From positions 248,001-312,000 of the forward strand of contig NZ_RKQL01000002.1 of the NCBI RefSeq assembly GCF_003843835.1: a stretch of 64,000 bases of DNA. The letters are read 5' to 3'. Origin of the DNA: Tibeticola sediminis. Its GTDB lineage: Bacteria; Pseudomonadota; Gammaproteobacteria; Burkholderiales; Burkholderiaceae_C. The notes beneath the pieces were generated by a model, which searched no databases, had not been told where the DNA came from, and saw only the letters and a program-made list of their open reading frames with translations. The translations under genes were made by a program, and so were the position numbers. Positions 57,568 through 64,000 of the stretch are shown here, piece after piece. The first letter of the stretch is position 1; the number at the start of each line of letters is the position of its first letter.

Positions 57568-58800
57568 ATGTCCCACGCCCTGTCCCGTCCTGATTCGATG
57601 CCCATTTACCTCGACTACGGTGCCACCACGCCGGTGGATCCGCGGGTGGTCGAAGCCATGCTGCCCTGGCTGCACACCCACTTCGGCAACCCGGCCTCGC
57701 GCAGCCATGCCTGGGGCTGGGAAGCGGAGGAAGCGGTCGAAAAAGCCCGTGCACAGGTCGCAGCCCTGATCGGCGCCGATCCGCGCGAGATCGTCTGGAC
57801 CAGCGGCGCCACCGAGTCGAACAACCTGGCCCTCAAAGGTGCGGCGCACTTTTATCAAGGCAAGGGCAAGCACCTCATCACCGTCAAGACCGAGCACAAG
57901 GCCGTGCTCGACACCATGCGTGAACTCGAGCGCCAAGGCTTCGAAGTGACCTATCTGCCGGTGCAGGAAGACGGTTTGCTCGACCTCGATCGATTCAAGG
58001 ACGCGATCCGCCCCGACACCATCCTGGCCAGTGTCATGCTGGTCAACAATGAGATCGGCGTGATCCAGGACATCCCGGAAATCGGCCGCATCTGCCGCGA
58101 GAAGGGTGTCCTGCTGCATGTCGACGCGGCCCAGGCCACCGGCAAGGTTGACATCGATCTCTCGACGCTGCCTGTGGATTTGATGAGCCTCGCGTCGCAC
58201 AAAACCTATGGCCCCAAGGGCATCGGCGCGCTCTACGTGCGGCGCAAGCCCCGGGTCCGCCTCGAGGCGCAGATGCACGGCGGCGGTCATGAGCGCGGCC
58301 TGCGTTCGGGCACCTTGCCCACGCATCAGTGTGTGGGCATGGGCGAAGCGTTCCGGATCGCGAAGCTCGAAATGGCTGAGGACAATGCCCGGGTTCGCGC
58401 GCTGCATGAGCGCATGCTTGCCGGACTGAAGGATGTCGAGCAGGTATTTCTCAATGGGCATCCAACCCGGCGCGTGCCGCACAACCTCAACCTGAGCTTC
58501 AACTTCGTCGAGGGCGAATCGCTCATCATGGGGGTCAAGGGTTTGGCCGTCTCGAGCGGGTCGGCCTGCACCTCGGCCTCGCTCGAACCCAGCTATGTGC
58601 TGCGCGCGCTCGGCCGCAGCGATGAGCTCGCGCACAGCAGCCTGCGGATCACCATGGGTCGCTGGACCACCGAGCAAGAAGTCGATTACGCCGTCCAGAC
58701 CATCCGCGAAAACGTGGCGCGTCTGCGCGAACTCAGTCCCCTTTGGGAGATGTACCAAGAAGGGGTCGATCTATCCACCATTCAATGGGCCGCCCATTGA
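57568..58800 (+). CDS. iscS: Cysteine desulfurase IscS
   Basis: PLP enzyme that takes sulfur from cysteine for Fe-S assembly. The 410 residues show [19 protein letters not shown], the PLP Lys in [18 protein letters not shown], and the persulfide Cys in [21 protein letters not shown]. The start at 57568 ([10 protein letters not shown]) gives ten residues more than a start at 57598 (MPIYLDYG); either is possible. The second gene of the operon, 47 bp after iscR. Confidence 0.96.
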   Translation: MSHALSRPDSMPIYLDYGATTPVDPRVVEAMLPWLHTHFGNPASRSHAWGWEAEEAVEKARAQVAALIGADPREIVWTSGATESNNLALKGAAHFYQGKGKHLITVKTEHKAVLDTMRELERQGFEVTYLPVQEDGLLDLDRFKDAIRPDTILASVMLVNNEIGVIQDIPEIGRICREKGVLLHVDAAQATGKVDIDLSTLPVDLMSLASHKTYGPKGIGALYVRRKPRVRLEAQMHGGGHERGLRSGTLPTHQCVGMGEAFRIAKLEMAEDNARVRALHERMLAGLKDVEQVFLNGHPTRRVPHNLNLSFNFVEGESLIMGVKGLAVSSGSACTSASLEPSYVLRALGRSDELAHSSLRITMGRWTTEQEVDYAVQTIRENVARLRELSPLWEMYQEGVDLSTIQWAAH

Positions 58801-58836
58801 TCGCCCATTGACCGCTTGATTCAGGAGGAATTCATC

Positions 58837-59223
58837 ATGGCTTATTCCCAAAAGGTCGTCGACCATTACGAGAACCCGCGCAACGTCGGTTCTTTCGACA
58901 AGAACGATGAAAGCGTCGGCACCGGCATGGTGGGTGCCCCCGCCTGCGGTGACGTGATGAAGCTGCAGATCAAGGTCAACCCCGAGACCGGCGTGATCGA
59001 AGACGCGCGCTTCAAAACCTATGGCTGTGGTTCGGCCATCGCCTCGAGCTCGCTCGTGACCGAATGGGTCAAGGGCAAGACGCTCGACGAAGCGGCTCAG
59101 CTCAAAAACAGCCAGATTGCCGAAGAACTGGCCTTGCCTCCGGTGAAAATCCACTGCTCGATCCTGGCCGAAGATGCGATCAAGGCCGCGGTCGAGGATT
59201 ACAAGAAAAAACACGCCAGCTAA
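58837..59223 (+). CDS. iscU: Fe-S cluster assembly scaffold IscU
   Basis: Scaffold on which IscS and HscBA build and release 2Fe-2S clusters. The 128 residues have all key parts: start [20 protein letters not shown], first ligand Cys in [12 protein letters not shown], second in [16 protein letters not shown], the HscA-binding LPPVK and the last Cys in [15 protein letters not shown]. The ATG at 58837 has a perfect AGGAGG site; an earlier in-frame ATG is not needed. Confidence 0.97.
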   Translation: MAYSQKVVDHYENPRNVGSFDKNDESVGTGMVGAPACGDVMKLQIKVNPETGVIEDARFKTYGCGSAIASSSLVTEWVKGKTLDEAAQLKNSQIAEELALPPVKIHCSILAEDAIKAAVEDYKKKHAS

Positions 59224-59233
59224 AGGGGGCCCG

Positions 59234-59557
59234 ATGGCCATCACGTTGACCGAAGCCGCTGCGGCGCACATCAAGAAATACCTCAGTCGTCGCGGCAAAG
59301 GGGTTGGGGTTCGTCTCGGTGTCAAGACCACCGGGTGCTCCGGCCTGGCCTACAAGCTCGAGTACGTCGACGAAATCGCGCCGGAGGACTTGGTGTTCGA
59401 GCAACACGGCGTCAAGGTCATCATCGATCCCAAGAGCTTGGCCTACATCGACGGCACCGAGCTCGACTTCGTGCGCGAGGGCCTCAACGAAGGCTTCCGG
59501 TTCAACAACCCGAACGAGCGTGACCGCTGCGGGTGTGGCGAGAGCTTCAGGGTTTGA
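59234..59557 (+). CDS. iscA: A-type Fe-S carrier IscA
   Basis: A-type carrier that receives and passes Fe-S clusters. In 107 residues: [23 protein letters not shown], the first Cys in [19 protein letters not shown] and the C-terminal pair in [10 protein letters not shown]. The length and spacing are typical. It starts 10 bp after iscU and its stop overlaps the hscB start. Confidence 0.96.
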   Translation: MAITLTEAAAAHIKKYLSRRGKGVGVRLGVKTTGCSGLAYKLEYVDEIAPEDLVFEQHGVKVIIDPKSLAYIDGTELDFVREGLNEGFRFNNPNERDRCGCGESFRV

Positions 59558-60114
59558 CGCAGGTGCAGGCGACGGAAACCACGCTCCATTCGGACGACTT
59601 CGCGCTGTTCGGACTGCCGCGGCGCTTCGCCCAGGACCCGGCGGAAATCGATGCCCGGTGGAAGGCTTTGCAGCGGCAGGCCCATCCGGACCGCTTTGCG
59701 AGTCAGGGCGAAGCCGCGCAACGACTCGCGATGCAGTGGGCGGTTCGAATCAACGAGGCGCGGCAGCGCTTGCTCGATCCGGTGCGGCGGGCGGCCTATC
59801 TGTGTAGCCTCGACGGCTTTCCGGTTCGAGCCGAAGACAACACGGCGATGCCGCCGGCCTTCCTGATGCAGCAAATGGCCTGGCGCGAAGCGCTCGAGGA
59901 TGCGCAGGATGCGCAGGCCTTGGAAGCCTTGCGTGCGGAGATCGAAGCGGCGCGCGCGCGAACGCTCGCCGCGGTTGAGCAGGCACTCGACACCCATCAC
60001 GACCCCAAGGCTGCGGCCGAGGCGGTTCGACAACTCATGTTCATCGACCGGATACGGCAGGCGCTGCTGCAAAAGCAGCATGAGTTGGCGGAGGCCCGCG
60101 AGCGGCGCCGCTGA
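59554..60114 (+). CDS. hscB: Fe-S co-chaperone HscB
   Basis: J-domain protein that delivers IscU to HscA. The J-domain reads [35 protein letters not shown] with the HPD motif that triggers ATP hydrolysis, and the C-terminal helical domain binds IscU. A TTG overlapping the iscA stop (TTGA) is chosen as start, giving 186 residues; GTG at 59533 or 59563 are alternatives. The start codon is therefore the least certain part. Confidence 0.92.
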   Translation: MTQVQATETTLHSDDFALFGLPRRFAQDPAEIDARWKALQRQAHPDRFASQGEAAQRLAMQWAVRINEARQRLLDPVRRAAYLCSLDGFPVRAEDNTAMPPAFLMQQMAWREALEDAQDAQALEALRAEIEAARARTLAAVEQALDTHHDPKAAAEAVRQLMFIDRIRQALLQKQHELAEARERRR

Positions 60115-60179
60115 CGCGCCAGCAGGACCATCCAAACGGCTCTGCGCGACCGTAGCCGCGGCGACTCCATCATTCATTC

Positions 60180-62042
60180 ATGGCACTCCTCCAAATTTCC
60201 GAACCCGGGCAAACACCCGATCCCCACGCCCGCCGCATCGCAGTGGGCATCGACCTGGGGACGACGCACTCCCTCGTCGCGGCCGTCCGCCACGGCACGC
60301 CCGAGTGCCTGCCGGACGCCCAAGGACGGGTTTTGCTCCCGTCCGTGGTGCGTTATCTGCCCGACGGGCGACGCGTGGTGGGCGACGAAGCGCTGGCCGC
60401 GGCGGCGACCGACCCGCAGAACACCATCGTTTCGGTCAAGCGTTTCATGGGAAGGCGGCAGGCCGACATTGCCGAACGGGAGCGTTTGCCCTACCGCTTC
60501 GTCGACCGCCCCGAAATGGTCGCCATCGAGACGGTCCAAGGCGTGAAAACGCCGGTCGAGGTGAGCGCGGAGATCCTCGCGACGCTGCGGCAGCGTGCCG
60601 AGGACAGCTTCGACTCGGATTTGTACGGCGCCGTCATCACCGTACCCGCTTATTTCGACGATGCCCAACGGCAGGCGACGAAGGATGCGGCGCTGCTTGC
60701 GGGCTTGAAGGTGCTGCGGCTCATCAATGAGCCGACGGCAGCAGCCGTGGCCTATGGGCTGGACAACGCGAGTGAGGGCATCTACGCGGTCTTTGACCTC
60801 GGAGGGGGAACCTTCGACGTCTCGATCCTGCGCATGAGCTCAGGCGTTTTCGAGGTGCTCGCCACCGGTGGTGATTCGGCGCTCGGCGGCGACGACTACG
60901 ACCGCGCCTTGGCCGCCTGGCTGCTGGAGCGTGCGCCCGAACTGGGCAGCGCAGACCCCGAAAGCCAGGCGCACCTGCGGCTGGCGGCTCGCCGGGTCAA
61001 AGAGCGTTTGAGTTCGGCCGATACGGTCGCTTTGCGCGAAGTCTGGCCCGAGGCTGGGCGCGACCTCAGCGTGACACGCGCCGAGTTCGAGGCGGCAACC
61101 CAGCCGCTCACCGAGCGCTGCATGGCCGTGGTGCGCCGCACCTTGCGTGATGCGCAGCTCGCGCCAGCCGACATTCAGGGCGTGGTGATGGTGGGTGGCT
61201 CGACCCGCATGCCGCAAGTTCAGCGGGGGGTGGCCGATTTCTTCGGGCGGGAGCCGCTCAACAACCTCAACCCGGACGAGGTGGTGGCGCTCGGCGCGGC
61301 GATTCAGGCCAACCAGCTCGCAGGCAACGACCCGAGTGGCGATTTGTTGTTGCTCGATGTCATTCCGCTTTCGCTCGGCATCGAGACCATGGGGGGCTTG
61401 GTCGAGCGCATCATTCCGCGCAACACACCCATCCCCACGGCCATGGCGCAGGACTTCACCACGTACAAGGATGGTCAGACCGCGCTGGCGCTGCATGTGG
61501 TGCAAGGCGAGCGCGACCTGGTTGCCGACTGCCGTAGCCTTGCGCGCTTCGAGCTGCGCGGCATTCCCGCTATGGCAGCGGGTGCGGCGCGGATTCGCGT
61601 GACCTTCACCGTCGATGCCGACGGCTTGCTGCATGTGCATGCCCAAGAGCTGACGAGCGGTGTCGAGGCCGCGATCGATGTCAAACCGTCTTATGGCCTG
61701 TCCGACGAACAGATCGCCCGGATGCTGCAGGAAAGCTTTTCGACCGCGCAGGCCGATATGAAGGCGCGCGCGCTCGTCGAGGCACGGGTCGACGCCGACC
61801 GTCTGCTGCTGGCCACGCGCAGCGCCATCGAGCAAGACGGCGCGCTGTTGTTGCCAGGCGAGCGCGAGCGCATCGAGGAGCGCATGGAGGCGCTGCAAAG
61901 GACCGTCGAGGCGGCCAACGATGCGCCATCGATCGAGGCCGCGAGCCAGGCGCTGGCGACCGAGACGGAGGCTTTCGCCGCCCGGCGCATGAACGCCGGG
62001 ATCCAGAGGGCGCTGGCTGGCCAGCGTCTCGACACGCTTTGA
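60180..62042 (+). CDS. hscA: Fe-S chaperone HscA (Hsp70 family)
   Basis: Specialised Hsp70 that, with HscB, drives cluster transfer from IscU. The 620 residues contain the ATPase parts [45 protein letters not shown] and [14 protein letters not shown], and the substrate domain starting [20 protein letters not shown]. Length and the position between hscB and fdx distinguish it from DnaK. Confidence 0.97.
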   Translation: MALLQISEPGQTPDPHARRIAVGIDLGTTHSLVAAVRHGTPECLPDAQGRVLLPSVVRYLPDGRRVVGDEALAAAATDPQNTIVSVKRFMGRRQADIAERERLPYRFVDRPEMVAIETVQGVKTPVEVSAEILATLRQRAEDSFDSDLYGAVITVPAYFDDAQRQATKDAALLAGLKVLRLINEPTAAAVAYGLDNASEGIYAVFDLGGGTFDVSILRMSSGVFEVLATGGDSALGGDDYDRALAAWLLERAPELGSADPESQAHLRLAARRVKERLSSADTVALREVWPEAGRDLSVTRAEFEAATQPLTERCMAVVRRTLRDAQLAPADIQGVVMVGGSTRMPQVQRGVADFFGREPLNNLNPDEVVALGAAIQANQLAGNDPSGDLLLLDVIPLSLGIETMGGLVERIIPRNTPIPTAMAQDFTTYKDGQTALALHVVQGERDLVADCRSLARFELRGIPAMAAGAARIRVTFTVDADGLLHVHAQELTSGVEAAIDVKPSYGLSDEQIARMLQESFSTAQADMKARALVEARVDADRLLLATRSAIEQDGALLLPGERERIEERMEALQRTVEAANDAPSIEAASQALATETEAFAARRMNAGIQRALAGQRLDTL

Positions 62043-62052
62043 AAGGGCACCC

Positions 62053-62397
62053 ATGCCTGTGATCCAAATCCTTCCCCACCCGGAATATTGTCCCCAGGGG
62101 GCGACCGTCTCGGCCCCTGCGGGCACGTCGATCTGCGAGGCGCTGCTCGACAACGGCATTCCGATCGAACACGCCTGTGAGATGAGCTGCGCCTGTACCA
62201 CCTGCCATGTCATCGTGCGCAAGGGGTACGACAGCCTCAATCCCACCGAGGAGTGCGAGGACGACATGCTCGACCGCGCTTGGGGGCTGGAGCCCCAGTC
62301 GCGCTTGTCCTGTCAGGCCATCCTGGCGCAGCAAGACCTGGTGATCGAGATTCCGCGGTATTCGATCAACCACGCCAAAGAGGGTGCGCCGACATGA
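62053..62397 (+). CDS. fdx: ISC-type 2Fe-2S ferredoxin
   Basis: Adrenodoxin-type ferredoxin that supplies electrons for cluster assembly. The 114 residues hold the four ligands in EHACEMSCACTTCHVIV (C-x5-C-x2-C) and RLSCQAI. The fold text VIQILPHPEYCPQGATVSAPAGTSICEALLDNGIPIEHAC is typical. Last gene of the isc set here; no iscX follows. Its TGA overlaps the dnaQ start (ATGA). Confidence 0.96.
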   Translation: MPVIQILPHPEYCPQGATVSAPAGTSICEALLDNGIPIEHACEMSCACTTCHVIVRKGYDSLNPTEECEDDMLDRAWGLEPQSRLSCQAILAQQDLVIEIPRYSINHAKEGAPT

Positions 62398-63092
62398 GTC
62401 GCCAGATCGTGCTCGACACCGAGACCACTGGCCTGTCGGCCGCGGCCGGAGACCGCATCATCGAAATCGGCTGCGTCGAGTTGGTCAACCGCAAACTCAC
62501 AGGCAACAACCTGCACCTGTACCTGAACCCGGAGCGCGACAGCCACGAAGATGCGCTCAAGGTGCATGGAATCAGCAACGAATTTCTGCGCGACAAACCG
62601 CGCTTTGCCGAGGTGGTCGACACGGTGCTCGACTATCTGCGGGGGGCAGAGCTGATCATCCACAACGCCGACTTCGACCTGGGCTTCCTGAACAAGGAGC
62701 TCGAGTTGCTCGGCCGCGAGCCCCTGGAGCAGCACATTGCTGGTGTGATCGACACCTTGCGGCTGGCCAAGCAGCAGTTTCCAGGTAAACGCAACAGCCT
62801 CGATGCGCTTTGTGACCGTCTGGGCGTAGACAACTCGCACCGCACGCTACACGGCGCCTTGCTCGATGCCGAACTGTTGGCCGAGGTCTACATCGGTTTG
62901 ACCCGCGGCCAGGATGCCTTGCCGATCGAGGGTGAAGAGGAGCTTGCCGCCGATGGGGCCCGTGTGAGCATCGACCTGCGGCAATTCGAATTGCCGGTGA
63001 TCGAGCCCAACGAGGCCGAACGGCTGGCGCACCAGGCGGTGCTGGCCGAACTGGACAAGGCCAGCGGTGGCCGCACTCTTTGGGTGCGCTGA
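62394..63092 (+). CDS. dnaQ: DNA polymerase III epsilon subunit
   Basis: 3'-5' proofreading exonuclease of the replicase. The 232 residues have the DEDDh motifs: Exo I VLDTETTGL, Exo II HNADFDLGFLNKEL, Exo III HGALLDAELLAEVYIGL. The C-terminal 50 residues (VIEPNEAERLAHQAVLAELDKASGG) match the tail that binds the alpha subunit. The ATG at 62394 is chosen; the frame is open upstream through fdx. Its coupling to the isc operon by ATGA overlap is seen in other Burkholderiales. Confidence 0.95.
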   Translation: MSRQIVLDTETTGLSAAAGDRIIEIGCVELVNRKLTGNNLHLYLNPERDSHEDALKVHGISNEFLRDKPRFAEVVDTVLDYLRGAELIIHNADFDLGFLNKELELLGREPLEQHIAGVIDTLRLAKQQFPGKRNSLDALCDRLGVDNSHRTLHGALLDAELLAEVYIGLTRGQDALPIEGEEELAADGARVSIDLRQFELPVIEPNEAERLAHQAVLAELDKASGGRTLWVR

Positions 63093-63150
63093 AAATCCTG
63101 TGGCATAATCCAACGCTTCGCAGCGCTGCCTGATCCGTCGGGCAGGGCAG

Positions 63151-63225
63151 GGGTGATTAGCTCAGTGGTAGAGCACTGCCTTCACACGGCAGGGGTCGCA
63201 GGTTCGAACCCTGCATCACCCACCA
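63151..63225 (+). tRNA. tRNA-Val (anticodon CAC)
   Basis: A full cloverleaf: acceptor GGGTGAT/ATCACCC, D arm GCTCAGTGGTAGAGC, anticodon stem CTGCC/GGCAG with loop TTCACAC, T arm GCAGG-TTCGAAC-CCTGC and an encoded ACCA end. The anticodon CAC reads GTG (Val). A CATAAT -10-like box lies 45 bp upstream. No integrase or partial repeat of the 3' end is nearby. Confidence 0.96.
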
Positions 63226-63248
63226 ACCCATTCTGTTTTCCCGACAAG

Positions 63249-63272
63249 AAAGCCCGCTCATGCGGGCTTTTT
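63249..63272 (+). terminator. Terminator after tRNA-Val
   Basis: AAAGCCCGC-TCAT-GCGGGCTTT stem followed by TTTCTTT, 24 bp after the tRNA. The T run on this strand assigns it to the tRNA. Confidence 0.88.
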
Positions 63273-63364
63273 CTTTGCTTGCATCGGTCCCGTCTTCGCG
63301 CGGATGCGACGCCCGCTCGCAGCCAGGCACCGGGGGCCCAAGAACCAGTCGGTGTTGGACGGGC

Positions 63365-63952
63365 TTACTGGCTGCTCTCGCCGTCTCGGAGGGTGCTGAT
63401 GACGCGTCGCGCGCCGTTGAATCGCGTGCGCCAATACGCCTCACGCATATCCTCGACCCGCACCTTGGCGCCGGAGCGTGGGGCGTGGATGAATTTGCCT
63501 TCACCCAAGTAGATCCCGACGTGACTGAAAGCACGGCGCATGGTGTTGAAGAAAACCAGATCGCCGGGTTGGAGTTCTTCGCGGTCGATGACTTGCGTCA
63601 CCTGCGCCTGTTCGCTCGCGCGATGGGGCAACACTAAGCCCACGGTTTGTTCGTAGACTTTGCGGACGAATCCACTGCAGTCGAAGCCGGTCTCGGCCGA
63701 GTTCCCGCCGCGCCGGTAGGGGACACCCAGAAAGCCCATGGCGTTTTCAACCAGGCCCGAGGCGGTGTCGCCCAGGCTGGTTCGGACTTGCGTCAGGCTG
63801 CTGACCAGTCGTTCACCGACCCGGCCGACAAGGCCCGGCGCAGGCGCGGAAGTGGACGCACTGGGCGCGTCTGGGGTGGCGCTAGGCGTGGGCACAGGCT
63901 CTGCCACCACCGCGCTGCCACAAAGCAGCAGGCTGAGGATCAAAATTCGCAT
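63365..63952 (-). CDS. NlpC/P60-family (C40) cell-wall peptidase
   Basis: Exported peptidase that cuts peptide cross-bridges of peptidoglycan. The 195 residues start with a signal peptide (MRILILSLLLCGSAVVA), then a Pro/Ser/Ala-rich linker, then the C40 domain: nucleophile Cys in TGFDCSGFVRKVYEQ, His in FSHVGIYLGEGKFIHAP and the third polar residue in HAPRSG. The start at 63952 is set by the signal peptide; an in-frame codon 12 residues earlier is possible. It is convergent with the tRNA terminator region. Confidence 0.9.
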   Translation of the reverse strand: MRILILSLLLCGSAVVAEPVPTPSATPDAPSASTSAPAPGLVGRVGERLVSSLTQVRTSLGDTASGLVENAMGFLGVPYRRGGNSAETGFDCSGFVRKVYEQTVGLVLPHRASEQAQVTQVIDREELQPGDLVFFNTMRRAFSHVGIYLGEGKFIHAPRSGAKVRVEDMREAYWRTRFNGARRVISTLRDGESSQ

Positions 63953-64000
63953 CGGGTCGAGCTTACGGCTTGCTTCATCAGAAGTCAAATGAAGATCGAG

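Noticed and set aside
63151-63225. tRNA-Val considered as an integration site
   Set aside because: No integrase gene, no direct repeat of the tRNA 3' end and no shift in base composition next to it.

Overview
The window is high-GC chromosomal DNA, best explained as a betaproteobacterium of the order Burkholderiales. This is an inference from protein styles: LivF next to a beta-oxidation cluster, PrpE, intracellular PhaZ, the iscRSUA-hscBA-fdx order, and an aioBA/aioXSR locus. I cannot fix the genus. There is no prophage, CRISPR array, rRNA or plasmid origin. One tRNA (Val, anticodon CAC) is present.

Layout. 1-12.7 kb: the end of a LivF-type ATPase, then a co-directional acyl-CoA/beta-oxidation run (bifunctional hydratase/dehydrogenase, thiolase, two acyl-CoA dehydrogenases, SDRs, thioesterase, MDR oxidoreductase, ElaA-like acetyltransferase). 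12.8-19.4 kb: a four-gene leftward operon encoding a repeat-rich exported protein, a small exported protein, a CsgG-like lipoprotein and a Sel1-repeat protein, divergent from a LuxR-type response regulator and its histidine kinase. I read it as a curli-like surface-fibre system. 19.5-23.7 kb: YdcH, an isochorismatase-like hydrolase, a frameshifted propionyl-CoA synthetase gene (prpE) and a nitroreductase. 23.7-35.2 kb: arsenite oxidase aioBA with a consensus sigma-54 promoter and an upstream activator site, divergent from aioX-aioS-aioR, an ECF sigma factor, a second substrate-binding lipoprotein and a frameshifted GGDEF/EAL protein. 35.5-42.7 kb: Tat-exported protein, degenerate metallo-beta-lactamase-fold protein, ArsP-like permease, small DUF2798/DUF2892/thioredoxin proteins, a lower-GC HNH nuclease island, rhodanese, OsmC and a CDF metal exporter. 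42.7-50.8 kb: a GntR regulator divergent from a complete propionyl-CoA to succinyl-CoA operon (mutase, meaB, pccB, frameshifted pccA, epimerase-like). 50.8-56.8 kb: RsxB-like ferredoxin, PHA depolymerase, aminotransferase, uvrB. 57-63.1 kb: iscR-iscS-iscU-iscA-hscB-hscA-fdx-dnaQ under an IscR box. The end holds tRNA-Val and an NlpC/P60 peptidase.

Three families of small non-coding mobile repeats are scattered through the window: R1 (235 bp, 3 copies, 5-bp target duplications), R2 (167 bp including flanking TA, 3 full copies plus remnants) and R3 (165 bp, 2 copies, one split by an R2 insertion). All eight full copies carry the same 47-bp hairpin module although their ends differ. Several sit exactly on stop codons; one lies inside an ATGA stop/start overlap and regenerates both codons through its target duplication.

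Regulatory links found by reading: a 12-bp sequence shared by the prpE promoter and the mutase-operon promoter, and a tandem TGCGTCTT/CGTCTTCT motif with a 20-bp period upstream of the Tat-protein gene, the ArsP-like permease and the rhodanese. Three genes (prpE, the GGDEF/EAL gene, pccA) are each broken by one extra base in a G or C run, which suggests sequencing error or slippage.
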